64,000 nucleotides of DNA from Ptiloglossa arizonensis (taxonomy: Eukaryota > Arthropoda > Insecta > Hymenoptera > Colletidae), in contig NC_135061.1 of the NCBI RefSeq assembly GCF_051014685.1, forward strand, positions 2,007,029 to 2,071,028, in the 5' to 3' direction. A program made the translations under genes and the position numbers. Of this stretch, positions 32,691-44,622 are shown piece by piece. The first letter of the stretch is position 1. Every line of letters starts with the position of its first letter. Below the pieces are notes generated by a model, which did not search any database, had not been told where the DNA came from, and saw nothing but the letters and a program-made list of their open reading frames with translations.

Positions 32691-34885
32691 GTCAATACTC
32701 CCTTTCACCCTACCACCATTACTTGGCACGCAACCCACAGCACTGTCAGCACTTGATATCGTCACTCGATCTACGTTTAATTATAAGGATACGAATCTCG
32801 TCCATAATTGGGCAAATTTCGTTCGAAACAATAAGTGATACAATGTTCTTGATATAATGATTGTGCACTTACAATTAGAAAAGTTCGAATAACGATACTG
32901 TGCTAACTTGTTCAAAGCAGCGAATTAATTATTTATCATTCGCTATATTTGAGCGATGAACGAATTTTTATTTTTTATTTTGCCCAAAAAGAAAGTAACA
33001 AGTGATTTTGTTAGTAAATAATCGATTACGTATATTATTGCCGTAGTAATATTTAATTTTATCTATGGTAATTTACCAAAGAGGTCGTGGAACATTTGTA
33101 TAAAGTATTTTTTTATTATTTTCAATAGTTTTCAAGATAGGACTGAAATTTTACAGGATAATTTTGTATCAAAAAGAAATATTAAATATATTTATATATT
33201 ACGACAGCAATATACTTTATTGTTAGAGAATGATCTAGCTAAGTGAAGTAGAGTTAACTATCTAGACCTTGCAAGTGTCTACAGAACTGCTCCCCGCTTC
33301 CACTTCTATCTTCAACTCGATCGCTAATTTTACTTTAAACACCGTACACTTCAGTTTCATTTAGACCGCTCATCGATCAGAAGTTACACATTAAGTTTTC
33401 ACTGTGTAATCATCGCCGAGGAATTTGTATTTTAAACAATTAAACTCTCGCGTAAACATTGACCACCCTTTCGGTACGTCGCACTCGAATCTCTCGCAGA
33501 CACATTGTAATTAGATCTCTCACCAAGGTCTCCCTAATAAATTTTTCAAACAGTGAAAACACGAAAGATACGTCTAATTTCTCCCGAGTTTCTAAAGCTT
33601 GTAAAATCTCAATTCCATCCGCGCGAACTTTTCAATTCCCTCAATTTTCAAAATCCCCCGTGAAACTCGAGAACGAAAAATCGATCGCTCTTCGTAAGGG
33701 CCAATGTGTCCAGAGCGAAGATTACGCGTCGTTCTCGGGTACGTTCGACTATCACGGTGAACGTTTCGATGTGGAAAAACAGTTGCACAACACGTAAAAC
33801 GTTTACGTCGCGAAACTATAGCGCGTGGTAACCGATCGTCACGAAGGATCCGAAATCCGCGTATCGACGTCCTTTTTTCGAGCCGCGAGTAATCAGTAAT
33901 TCAAGCTTCCGCGTAAATTGTAAAGTTAATATTTGACGGGCAGTGAATTCGTAAGATTATTCGTTTCAGGAGAACGGATTCCGCAATCAAGTGTTAGAGA
34001 GGGTTAAAACGCTTCTCTCCGCGTATTTTCCCGCCGACATGCACCGGCCACGCGATGCAGGCCGCATGCATCGGCGCTGCAATGTTTGCCGATCAAACAG
34101 ACTTTATAACGAGATGAACGCGTGCAGTTTGTTGACGGAAAATATTGGACGATCGTAAGGCCCGACATTGTGCTCGACAAAAGAGCGACCGGTATATCTC
34201 TCCATTCAATGGGGGGAAAACGATTCTTCCGTAGGCAGAGCTAACCCCCCGCTCGATTTTCCGCTTCTGCATTAAATAAACCTATTCAAACGGTATCGGA
34301 TGCTTCTGACACCGATTCACGAAACGTCACTTTAATGGCCAGGGACGATCGACGTCTGCGTGACAACGGTCACGGCAGCCAATTTCTACGCGGACGGTAA
34401 AAGCATCCGTCGAAACGTCCTTACGGTTCTCTGCCAAAAACTCGTCGAACGGATCCTCGCCGTTCGAACGCGTCTTTCCATTGTCATGTGACTCGAGAGT
34501 CTTCGGAACAAGCACGTCCAATGGTATCGCCGATACGTTCTAGTAACGAGTTCTTATGCGGCCCTATTGTGCCGCGGTCGAAACTCTCGAAGAGAGTTGA
34601 ACATTCTACGCCGCAAACACGGGATATAGTCCGCGATTGCGTCTGACCACATCGTGAAACCCAATTGCTTCGTATTAGCATAGCTCTATAGATCGCAAAA
34701 TAGACTACTCGATAACGCGTTGACCGTGAAACGATACCTCCACCGATAAAAATACTAATAAACGATAACCAATCGAGAAGATTGTTACCTAACTAGACAG
34801 ACAGTATCCAAACGAGACCTTTGCATCTTTACTCTCTCGGTACTCACCGTGTACTCTTACAAGATTAATTTCCCATTTGTCTAAA
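32691..34885. other. Intergenic, no gene supported
   Basis: Scattered frames of 60-112 codons (for example 33459-33797 plus, 34327-34521 minus) lack domains and splice evidence. No repeats were seen. The block 34000-34700 has a higher GC content. Confidence 0.4.
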
Positions 34886-34985
34886 TGACGTATGTCGAGT
34901 TTCGGGTTGATCGGTTCGACTTTTGAAAAGTAGCGGGAAATTCGAATCGACCGGTGACGTTCGGGACACACTGTACACGAAGATT
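34886..34985 (+). mobile_element. Second copy of the dispersed GGGACACNCTGTA-ended repeat
   Basis: It matches 56720-56815 over CAAGATTAATTTCCCATTTG, GGTTGATCGGTTCGAC, AGCGGGAAATTCGAATCGAC and CGGTGACGTTCGGGACACAC. It carries more of the interior than the copy at 3.5 kb. Confidence 0.62.
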
Positions 34986-35038
34986 CATTTCTGATTTTTC
35001 TGAACATCGACCAGGTAATATCTGCAATTAAAACAATG

Positions 35039-35303
35039 GAATCAAGAAGCTATACTGGTAAAAGAATTATTTAAATTTGTTCACACATTTTCGTTCGATT
35101 GTATTACACATATTAGGAAAGAATAATGTATATTGTATTGTTTCGTTCTGTTCTCGACGTCGTGTACAATCGAATCAAGAAGCTATATCGGTAAAAGAAT
35201 TTCTTAAATTTGTTCACACCTTCTCGTTCGATTGTATTACACACATTGGGAAAGAACAATGTATATTGAATATTTTCGTTCTGTTTTCGACGTCGTGTGT
35301 AAT
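35039..35303. repeat. 133-bp tandem duplication
   Basis: The segment starting GAATCAAGAAGCTATA at 35039 is repeated at 35172 (TTTGTTCACAC, TTCGTTCGATTGTATTACAC, CGACGTCGTGT). The two copies differ at about ten positions and two short indels. Confidence 0.9.
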
Positions 35304-35348
35304 ACCTACAGTGTATAAGTTGCACACAGAACGAATGATTTCGAGACA

Positions 35349-36310
35349 TTGCAACCGAATCGAAGTTCGCGAAGGTATCCTTCGAATCTAAGAAAGCGCG
35401 AACGAAATGAGAATAAGATTGTTAATCGATCAGCACCGATAACGAGAATGGTGGATGGAGGCGATACAGGAAAGAACGAGCAACACTCGAGTTTGAAATG
35501 CAAATTAATCGGTAACGGAGTCGCAAGTGATCCATTTAGCAGGGGTCCATCCTTCTCTAACCGAGACCAAACAGTGGCCCTGTAATGAGATAGCTTCAGC
35601 CACAATACATCCTTCAGCCAACCGGAAGAGAAACAAGAGAATAGCATTATCGGGGGAAACGTACAGGCGATCTCGACCAAATCAATCGTTGCCGAACGTT
35701 GTATCGCTATCATCGTCAAAAGCGGCAGCGAGCGTAACCATGATCGTGTCAATTACCGGCCTAATGACTATAGGACGATGGACCGGAGTCCAATTAAACG
35801 GAGGAGCATACGATCCAGGAGCTTTGAAAAATCCCGATCGAACGGATCGTCACCCATTGGATTTCCGAATTCGTGGCCGTCAGACGTCGACACGGAGAAA
35901 AACACCATCATTGATCTTTGTCCAACAGATTGGAACACCGGTGGGGGGAGGGTTACCATGATTTCGTGCGCACGTACACTGTACAGTCCTTGTGAATTTC
36001 CACGAAGCTCGATCAAGTGGATGCACAGTCCAACTCCGAGGATTTAGACGTGTGATCCTTGATGAAGAGGCCATTGAACCCGGGGCTCGAATCACCACAC
36101 GAGGATCGGCCGCTCGAGTCGGTAGTGCTCCGTTAGATAGCTTACGAGGCAGTTACCAGGCCGTTACCATGTCGATGGTGCCACTTGTCTCGAGAGGCTG
36201 CAACCTGCTTCAACCTCGCTCGGACGAAGGACACGGTAGCGTCTATACCTGGTTCATCAATCGCTCGAGTGACTTTGACATGACAGTAGCATTCACTAAT
36301 AACTGACTTT
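35349..36310 (+). pseudogene. Broken coding-like block of unknown origin
   Basis: GC is higher than in the flanks. Plus-strand frame 1 is open from 35512 to 36306 except for one TGA at 35959. Its last part reads protein-like (VILDEEAIEPGARITTRGSA, then DSLRGSYQAVTMSMVPLV, and VYTWFINRSSDFDMTVAF before TGA). Frame 3 is open over 35349-35585 and 35778-36047 and has its own protein-like stretch (DVDTEKNTIIDLCPTDWNTG), so frameshifts are possible. No start codon, splice sites or family are recognised. It could be a degraded host gene, a transposon piece or an old viral insertion; I cannot choose between these. Confidence 0.35.
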
Positions 36311-36465
36311 GAGCCGACGGTGCCACTCGTGGACACTCTTACCATCGATCGTCACTGATCACGGATTTATCTTCGATTCGTAACCACCTTCGTGATCCTC
36401 GAGTGGAGGAACGTTGCTACGAATCTGGAAATCGAACGCAAACATTTCTCTGATATGGTAACTCT

Positions 36466-37113
36466 AGCACTTTGGATTTAACGTTGCTCCAAAGGACTCT
36501 GGGCTAACGTCTCTTGTTTGTGTCTTTGGTAGACAGTTGGTAGACCCCTGCGTGTGCTCTGTCGTACCTTCATTGACGAATCAACGACAGTGGGGATTTG
36601 TGCAAGAAGATTTTTATAGAGTGTTTATTTTTGGAGAGAGAATATTTTATGTACTGTGTAAATAGGGTACGATTTTTAGAAATTGATACGAAGTCTAGGA
36701 GAGGTTGTTTGTGCAAAGATTGACAGAGAAGTGACTGGTTCTTATTTGCAAGATTTTGCAATTGCTATTCGTCCTGCACAGATGGAGCAAGCACTCTGGA
36801 CGTAACGTTGCTCCAAAGGACTCTGGGCTAACGTCTCTTGTTTGTGTCTTTGGTAGACAATTGGTAGACCCTTGCGTGTGCTCTGTCGTGCCTTCAATGA
36901 CGAATCAACGACAGTGGAGATTTGTGGAAGAAGATTTTTATAGAGTGTTTATTTTTGGAGAGAGAATATTTTATGTACTGTGTAAATAGGGTACGATTTT
37001 TAGAAATTGATACGAAGTCTAGGAGAGGTAGTTTGTGCAAAGATTGACAGAGAAGTGACCAGTTCTTATTTGCAAGATTTTGCAATTGCTACTCGTCCTG
37101 CACAGATGGAGCA
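36466..37113. repeat. 324-bp tandem duplication
   Basis: The segment beginning AACGTTGCTCCAAAGGACTC (about 36480) recurs 324 bp later (36804), with about ten substitutions over the whole length. The second copy ends at CACAGATGGAGCAAG (37114). Both carry GTAACGTTG..GACTCTGG and TTTATAGAGTGTTTATTTTT. Confidence 0.95.
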
Positions 37114-38706
37114 AGTGTGCAGGCTCTGTCCAGAGAACAGATACTAGCCAATGAAGAGGGCAACAGCATATCTAAGGCTTTCAGGAGCCACTAGGTCCGT
37201 AAACCTTGAGATCAAATACCTATTATAAAAACGTGAACCATAGTCTGCGAGAAAAAATGTCGAAGTTTATGCAGAGATGCCCGAGGACCCAAGTTTTCTT
37301 TGCAAATGTTTAAAAACAGTTTCTCGTCTCGTTCGTAACAATAGTTACAAAGTGTCCAGGAAAAATAGTTCTAAAAATCACTCCTGTCGACTGTGTAGCT
37401 GTTACATGATTGTACGGTAATGAAAATTATTCGAAAGCAATTGCAAGACGAAAAATACAAAATTTTACATCTCTACTGATAATACTATTGTATCCCTGTG
37501 CAACGTTTCGAGAGTAAAAGAAACTATTTGCTAAATTGAAAACGAGAAATTGCTTACGATCTGAAACTTAACAAACGGTTCTACATTCGCTAAATATACT
37601 TTCATCCGTTTTAATAAGTACTATTTCTAAATTCTTCCAATTTTTTATCCAACGATTTCCCAATTAATCGGTAGACATTACGGTTCAGAAATACAGTTCG
37701 AAACACGATTAATTTAAAAAAATCGATATTATTTTCGACGAAATTATAACACGGTGGTAACGTATCGACGATAAAGTTCACAAGAGAGAAGAACTCGTTG
37801 CATCGATCGGTGTTTTCGTAGTATGTTTTCTATTGAGATGCAAGAAAGTAATCGGAGGTTTATGGACGGAAGAACGAGAGCCAATAGGCGTGTAAGTAGA
37901 GACGACTGCTGCACTTCGTAGATAAAACAGACTAGAGTCTAGAGCAAGCTAGATGCACTGGACCAACCTGGAGGTCCGAGACTGGAGAGCTCCTTAAATC
38001 ACATGTAATCGTTTCCGACCACTCGCCGTCCGGACCCGCAGGATCAGACAGCGCCAGTTTAGACCAACGTGTAGGTAACCTCGTTCACCTTTTCGACCTT
38101 TTTTCCTCCGGTGCACAATGAAAACCATTTACAGTTCGTCCTTATTCCCGAAGAGATATATTTTCATTCAGGTTGTTCCCAACTTAATGAATTTGCGACG
38201 ATATTCGGTTGTAAATCGTGTACTCGCATTCTTGCTGTAATTTAAGTAAAAATATTTCATCGCTGGTACACGGGTTCGATAACAGAGCAAATGTTTGAAC
38301 GATGCTTTCCCGTAGATAATAATATAAACATTACCGTTTCCATAAAAGCAAATATTTGTCGTAACAATGTATATAAACTGCCAATGTTTAGTCGCGTCGA
38401 GCAATCCCCCATAGAAAGAGAGTGTACGGAAATATTTCTGTGGGATAATTTTCGTAACATTGAAAATTATAATAGTGTTTTTGAACAGAATAATTAAGAA
38501 GAGTAATAGATTTACGAAAAAGGGAATTTCATACGAATAGATTCTTTCGAGCGCAATATAAGTATTCCTTAATAATTCTGTGTTTGTTGCTGAATGGTTT
38601 CTTACGGAATGTTTCATGTGATTTTCAAAAATAAGGAACAATGCTATTTTATTCATAACGATCAATTTTATCATACGTGTACTGTTCCACTCAAATGACC
38701 GATATA
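37114..38706. other. Intergenic, nothing recognised
   Basis: A 203-codon minus-strand frame (38168-38779) runs through AT-rich DNA into the MITE at 38.7 kb and has no domain. It is treated as chance. Confidence 0.4.
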
Positions 38707-38707
38707 T

Positions 38708-38838
38708 TAGATCGTTCGGGAAGTCATTTCGTTTTTTCTCGTGAAAATGAAACACGATTTTTCCAGAGCGTATAAACATATTATTGAATCACATATTCTC
38801 CATTTTGGAAAACGAAATGACTTTCCAAACAACCCAAT
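38708..38838 (+). mobile_element. Mariner-type MITE copy (131 bp)
   Basis: The left end is TCGTTCGGGAAGTCATTTCG and the right end ACTTTCCAAACAACCCAA, followed by TA. The interior is AAAATGAAACACGATTTTTC and ACATATTCTCCATTTTGG, in the same orientation as the 10.6-kb copy. One of the best-preserved copies. Confidence 0.85.
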
Positions 38839-38974
38839 ATTATTATCCAGCTTACTGTATATCGGTGCTTTCACAGTACCGAATATAAATGGTGTCCCAA
38901 TCATCACCGATCGATTTACTTTCTCCCCGAATCGTCATCGTTAAAGATAGCGATTTTATACAATCCACCTGAAT

Positions 38975-39035
38975 AATTTTCACGCGTTCTTTCACCGTGC
39001 ACTTCTCCACGATTAATTTACCCAATAGTTTTACT
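38975..39035 (+). mobile_element. Small fragment shared with the 56.66-kb repeat
   Basis: GAATAATTTTCACGCGTTCT, then CACCGTGCACTTCTCCACGA and TTAATTTACCCA match 56663-56712 closely. It is the interior of the GGGACACCCTGTA-ended element without its end. Confidence 0.5.
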
Positions 39036-39762
39036 CACAGAATAATTTTTACCGCTATATACCTTATTTATTTTCATCCACCGTGCAAGGTACCCCAATT
39101 TTTGACGAATCTCCCCAAAAAACCCTTAAGATGAACTAACGAGTACAATTCGTGTTACAAGCGGTCCTGTAGAAATATAAAAGCTGACTTTCTTACGTCG
39201 ATGGAGGTGTTCATAATTTCCCAGATAATAGTCCATGATGAGCAAAAATCGTCCCGTGTCTAAAATCTATCGGTAACCGGAACACGGCGTGGCGTTGGAG
39301 ATTTTACGAGTACGGGAGCACGTGGCAGGTGTAATGGAAGCACAGTGCGTTGGTTGCGCGATCGGTGTCATTTGCCTAGGAAATTACGGTCTTCTGTCAC
39401 ACTGACTAATCTAGTTCGTTACACGCGACAACGTAACTCCGTCACTGGCACCGCAGTTCGCTCTGCTTTTCGCTTCCATCTGCTCGCGCGACCAACTTCG
39501 TTTAACTCATTTCCCTCTTTCCACCCAGCGGTCTTTGCGAAACAGAGTCGTCGTACAACGTTAAATCCGGCGGCGTATCGATAGCTACGGTTCTCTACCC
39601 CCATCGTTACATTTCTTTCTCCGGTTCTTTCCCCAGTCGCCCGTGATCCGTGTAACTCGAGTTGTATTTCAGAGCTAAAAACGATTTTTCCACCGGATAG
39701 AGAACGAAGAGACGCCTCTGCGTGCCACTTTCCTTGAGTTTCCCACCTAACCTAACGGTTAG
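39036..39762. other. Intergenic, nothing recognised
   Basis: CpG content rises toward 39.7 kb. No splice-supported exon was found. Confidence 0.4.
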
Positions 39763-40296
39763 ATGGGTTACTCCTACTTTCGTTCGCCGTTTTTCCCCTA
39801 CCGCGAACGGAAAGACGAAACTTTATACGCGGCCATCGACGTGCACGGGAATAGAGAAATCTCCGCGTTGAATTTCACGTCTCATCGGCAATTTGATCCG
39901 ATCGAACGAACGATTAATCTTCCGCGAGGGGGTTACGATTTCTATTATATCGCGGCTCCGCTGCCGGCGAATCCATTGATAATGTTGTCAGGGCCCGCGG
40001 ACTATCGTTCATTTCACTGTGACGTCGTCGGTCTTCCATTACGCTGCCGTTACATCCACCGGTGGCGCCATCTACGCCTACCCTACGTGTCCCCCGCCAA
40101 CCCCACCACCCCCCTCTCCGTACGACGTGTTACGTTCGTACGAGTGGCACGCGCGCTTAACCCATTTACATCAAAGCAAGGAATAATACGCGAGTTGCGA
40201 GTGTACACTATCACCGAGCGTGGAATAATCCGCGAGCCTACGACTACCATTTTACCAGTTGCAACAAACTTCAACAAACCAGAGTTCGGTGGCTAG
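39763..40296 (+). CDS. Uncharacterised 177-codon open frame, doubtful
   Basis: An ATG-initiated frame (ATG at 39763) crosses a GC-rich patch. The translation is Arg/Pro/Tyr-rich with no signal peptide, membrane segment, cysteine pattern or known motif. Its last third lies in sequence (GAGCGTGGAATAATCCGCGA, CCTACGACTACCATTTTACC) that is repeated about 300 bp downstream at 40516-40571. No TATA box or polyadenylation signal is evident. It may be a chance frame in GC-rich DNA. Confidence 0.2.
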   Translation: MGYSYFRSPFFPYRERKDETLYAAIDVHGNREISALNFTSHRQFDPIERTINLPRGGYDFYYIAAPLPANPLIMLSGPADYRSFHCDVVGLPLRCRYIHRWRHLRLPYVSPANPTTPLSVRRVTFVRVARALNPFTSKQGIIRELRVYTITERGIIREPTTTILPVATNFNKPEFGG

Positions 40297-40571
40297 AGTT
40301 CCGTGGCCAGTTCGCACAAAATATACAACCTGACAACTTTTGCCAACTCTACGCTAAATACAACACTGTTAATTACCTCGAGAAGAGTTTGTTCTTTAAA
40401 TTTCCAACGATCTCGACACTCCTAAAAAGCTGTCGAGAAGTGTGTCCAACGCGCTACAACGACTGTCGACTATCACCAACCGCGGAATAATACGCAAACC
40501 TACGATTGTACACTATCACCGAGCGCGGAATAATCCGCGAGCCTACGACTACCATTTTACCAGTTGCAACT
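40198..40571. repeat. Direct repeat of about 65 bp, two full and one partial copy
   Basis: TGTACACTATCACCGAGCG and GGAATAATCCGCGAGCCTAC through TTACCAGTTGCAAC occur at 40202-40265 and 40507-40571. A shorter relative (CTATCACCAACCGCGGAATA) lies at 40470. Confidence 0.85.
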
Positions 40572-42416
40572 GGTACGTTTAACCATTTCTGAGAACTTTT
40601 CGGTTCCATTGATTTAATATACATCGGTGTATTCTAAATAAGTTTGACTCTTTTGTGAAAATCTTTCAAACTGCCACTACGAGTGTTGCGGCACGCAAAA
40701 ATCCACGCGGCGCGCAAAAAGGCTATAAAAAAATATTTTGCTATACAATATTGTGTATTGATCGTTTTGAACGGTATATCGTTAATAAACTACATAAATA
40801 ATTTCGATACTCGTTACTGCACGTACGATCAACCGCGAGGGGTGATACGGGTCAGTCGTCGGTTGAACGTCGCTGATGTTTGAACGCGGTAGCCTAAACA
40901 GACCGATGATGCAAATGGGTTAAAGACCAATTTATACGATTTAGACACGATGCTAGAAGTGCCGGGGGTCACGGAACGCTTACGATTCGGACGAACAATT
41001 ATTCCAGCCATTTAAATCTATATGATTATGCGCAACCTGGCGGAGGATCCGCTCAGTACGTGTCGCAGCTCAGACACCGCGGCTGATCGACATCCGCGTC
41101 GAGAACGCTTTCATACTCGCGCGATACCCGCTCGAAGCGATCGGGACGTGTACGTTAAAGTGGCTGCAGACGGGAGTAACGGAACGTGTAATGCCATATG
41201 TAATGCAACGCGAATTCCACGAACGTGTCCTGGGACCTAACCGCGATTCAACGAAATCTGTAACGTGTCAATCGATGAAGCAACGATTTCCAAACCGATC
41301 GAAAATCGTCGTTTGTAAATAGATGGAAAATTTCCTCGACACGAGATACATGGAAATGTTCAATACTCTGACCATCAGAGAGGTTAACAAAGAGGGACGC
41401 GATTCGATGATAGTTTCGTAAACGTTACGGTACGGTGGAATGAAAATTTCCGAGCTATTCGTTAACGCGGTATAAAATGTGTAAGTTCGAGGACGATAAA
41501 GTGTATAAAAAGAACGAAGAATGTTTACAGAAATGTTTATTTTATCCCATCTTGTTCCACAGTCGTGATCCATTTTGTACTCCGGTTAACGAGAGTGTTT
41601 AAAATGGCCACCTTCGTCCTGTCGCGGAGTTTTCCAATCTTTCGAATATCTAGGTTGTTGGAATACAACGACATTGAACCGTGCAGTACTTGAAAAGTCA
41701 AGGAATGGTGGATGAGCTCCATACCGGCTTTCCTATTTTTTCCGTTGGTGTGTCGACGTGATCGTTACAATCTGTTCAGTTGTTCATAACCATACTCCGC
41801 TGCACGACTGTAATATATTTATCTAAAAATGAACGTCCTATTTACATTTTCTCTTGTGCTAAACAATTCCATAATCCCACATAGGTATTTATTCGATTCG
41901 TTGGTAACTTTCTCGTGCAACGAAATATTTTTTCTGACGTTGACGACGAGGTGTTGAACGAACAAACGATTTTTAACACGTCGAGCGGCGGTTGCGGGTG
42001 TTTCGACATCTTCGTGTATCGATTTCGCTAACGCGTACGAGCACGCGACGGTAGTTGCAAAAATATTGCAAAACAACGGTCTCCGTTGCGCTATGCACGA
42101 TGCAAATCGGACACGATCGAAGGCGAACTGATAGCATAAGCACTAAGTGCTTGTCTGAACGTAACCGTCCCGCTACCACCCCGTGTCTGAACGGATAGTA
42201 TAAATTGGCCTTAACGCGACATCAGCCAATGTTCCTGTACTATGGTAACTCTGGCCAAGTGGGGGAAGCTTCCTGAGCTCCGTAGCTTACGTTGGACAAC
42301 CCTGGATAACTATAACACAACTGTACAAAAATTTGCCAACGCATTGTCGATGACACTATTTCACTCCATCGTCGTGAATTCTAATCAGAAATCGGTTACT
42401 ACTATAATCGTAAATA
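40572..42416. other. Intergenic, nothing recognised
   Basis: Frames of 60-100 codons on both strands have no recognised features, and no repeats were seen. Confidence 0.4.
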
Positions 42417-42605
42417 TTGAGTTGTTTGGAAAGTCATTTCGTTTTCCAAAATGGAGAGTATAGAATTTAATAGAATGTTTATACACTCTACAAAAATCGT
42501 GTTTCATTTTCACCAAAAAAAAATTGTATTCAAGTGCGAGCAATTATTCGGATAGTCGTATTCAAGTACAATCGAGCAATTATTTGGATATACCGAACAA
42601 CCCAA
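42417..42605 (-). mobile_element. Mariner-type MITE copy with internal satellite units
   Basis: The left end TTGAGTTGTTTGGAAAGTCA follows TA (42415-42416), and the right end ACCGAACAACCCAA is followed by TA. The left two thirds match the inverted-orientation MITE (CCAAAATGGAGAGTATAGAA, AAAATCGTGTTTCATTTTCA). From about 42526 to 42590 the expected interior is replaced by two units of the 30-36-bp satellite found at 43.8-44.6 kb, in reverse orientation. Confidence 0.8.
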
Positions 42606-43775
42606 TAATTGAACAATTAAAACAACGAGGAACTTGGCTCGTGATGTTCCAGAACTTGGGTTGTAGACAAAAAGAGGATGATTCTTGGCGCAAAAATGAA
42701 TCGAGAATAAAATTATCGAAAATAAAGTTTCGAAGAGTAATTGGGTATAAAACATTGATAAGAGGACGATATTACTACGGTTTTAATCGGTACTGAGCAG
42801 TTTTCTAAATATTATAAAATTAGAGAATAAAATCGACGAGGGACAAATAATGACGATTCGCTATTATAGAAATACAAATTTCTATTTTCAAAGACTATTT
42901 TCAAAGTTTTGAAAATTGATAAACCATTCTTCCGTTAAGAATCTTCTCGTATATTGATTCAATTGATTCAAGTTTTTGAATTACATTACGCTCCTTGTAT
43001 GTGTGAAAGAATTCTGGAATTTTTATGTTTAAATTATGTAAACCCGTGGTCACTCTATATCGATTTTCCAATTCTGTATAGCATTGACTTTTAATGACAA
43101 AAGTATCGTGTACGTTCTCTATAACCCCACGATCTATTACGCAAGATAAAGTGTCGTATGGGATCGTAAGGGTGCAAAGCTGAATCAGCTACAGTCACCG
43201 AACCGAAACACCCTTCGCGACTACTGACTCGTCTATGTTCTCGTCCGAAAATAAATCTAATTCGTTACGGTGTATGCTAGTTATTTACCGCTTTAACTCG
43301 ATAGGAAAAAAAAAATTCTGTATTAGAACTGCACGGGTCATCATTCTTCGGATTAGTTCGCACTTTGCACTTCATCTAACTTTGCCCCCGAAACTGCTTC
43401 CCGAAGATTAAATTCCAATTTCTTTTTCAACTTAAATATATGATGCATTGGACGAATGACAAAGTAGTCCTCTTTTTATACTAAGAGCACACAATTAAGT
43501 TTCTGATATTTTGCTTATTGTTAAGGACTGGTTGGAATGGTTAAAAAACGAAATTCTCATATTATTTTTTATATTATTAATTTCTCTTGTGGCTATCACT
43601 CGACGTGTATTCCAAACACGTGTCATATTTAAGGACTCTATTCTCGTTTATATTTAAACAACTATCTGTATTAATATTTCTGAAATCTTGGACCATTGTA
43701 GGCTTAATGATCCACTTAGAGAACTTGGAAAATTTGTTTTACTTTGTTTAATGTCACGTACCACGACCTTTGGGG
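42606..43775. other. Intergenic, nothing recognised
   Basis: AT-rich DNA between the MITE and the related satellite. No exon was found. Confidence 0.45.
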
Positions 43776-44622
43776 AAAACAATTGTTTTGAATTTGAATA
43801 CAACTATCCGAATAATTGTTCGATTGTACTCGAATACGACTATCCGAATAATTGTTCAATTTTACGCGTACACAACTATCCAAATAATTGCTCGATTGTA
43901 ATCGAATACGACTATCCGAATATTTGCTCGTACTTGAATACAACTATCTGAATAACTGCTCGATTGTACTCGAATACGACTATCCGAATAATTGCTTGTA
44001 CTTGAATACAACTATCCGAATAATTGCTTGTACTTGAATACGACTATCCAAATAATTGCTCGATTGTACTTGAATACGACTATCCGAATAACTGATCGAT
44101 TGTACTCGAATACGACTATCCAAATAATTGCTTGTAGTTGAATACAACTATCCGAATAATTGCTCGATTGTACTCGAATACGACTATCCGAATAATTGCT
44201 TGTACTTGAATACGATTATCCAAATAATTGCTCGATTGTACTCGAATACGACTATCCGAATAATTGCTTGTACTTGAATACAACTATCCGAATAATTGCT
44301 CGTACTTGAATACGACTATCCAAATAATTGCTCGATTGTATTCAAATACGACTATCCGAATAATTGCTCGTACTTGAATACGACTATCCGAATAACTGCT
44401 CGATTGTACTCGAATACGACTATTCGAATAATTGCTCGTACTTGAATACGACTATCCGAATAATTTCTCGATTGTACTCGTATACAACTATCCAAATAAT
44501 TTCTCGATTGTACTCGTATACAACTATCCAAATAATTGCTCGATTGTACTCGAATACGACTATCCAAATAACTGCTCGATTGTACTCGAATACGACCGTC
44601 CGTGCAATTGCTCGATCACCAA
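43776..44622. repeat. 30-36-bp satellite, about 26 units of two lengths
   Basis: The long unit is TTGCTCGATTGTACTCGAAT plus ACGACTATCCGAATAA. The short unit lacks the GATTG segment (TTGCTCGTACTTGAATACGA, CTATCCGAATAA). The two types alternate irregularly. The 36-bp type keeps reading frames open, hence the Tyr/Asn/Asp-rich frames on both strands, which are not genes. Confidence 0.95.

Noticed and set aside
38168..38779. 203-codon minus-strand frame
   Set aside because: It runs through AT-rich DNA into a MITE, has no recognisable protein features and no conserved context.
39745..39765. CCTAACCTAACGG resembling the insect telomere repeat (TTAGG)n
   Set aside because: Only two units are present, which is expected by chance, and no longer telomeric tract is nearby.
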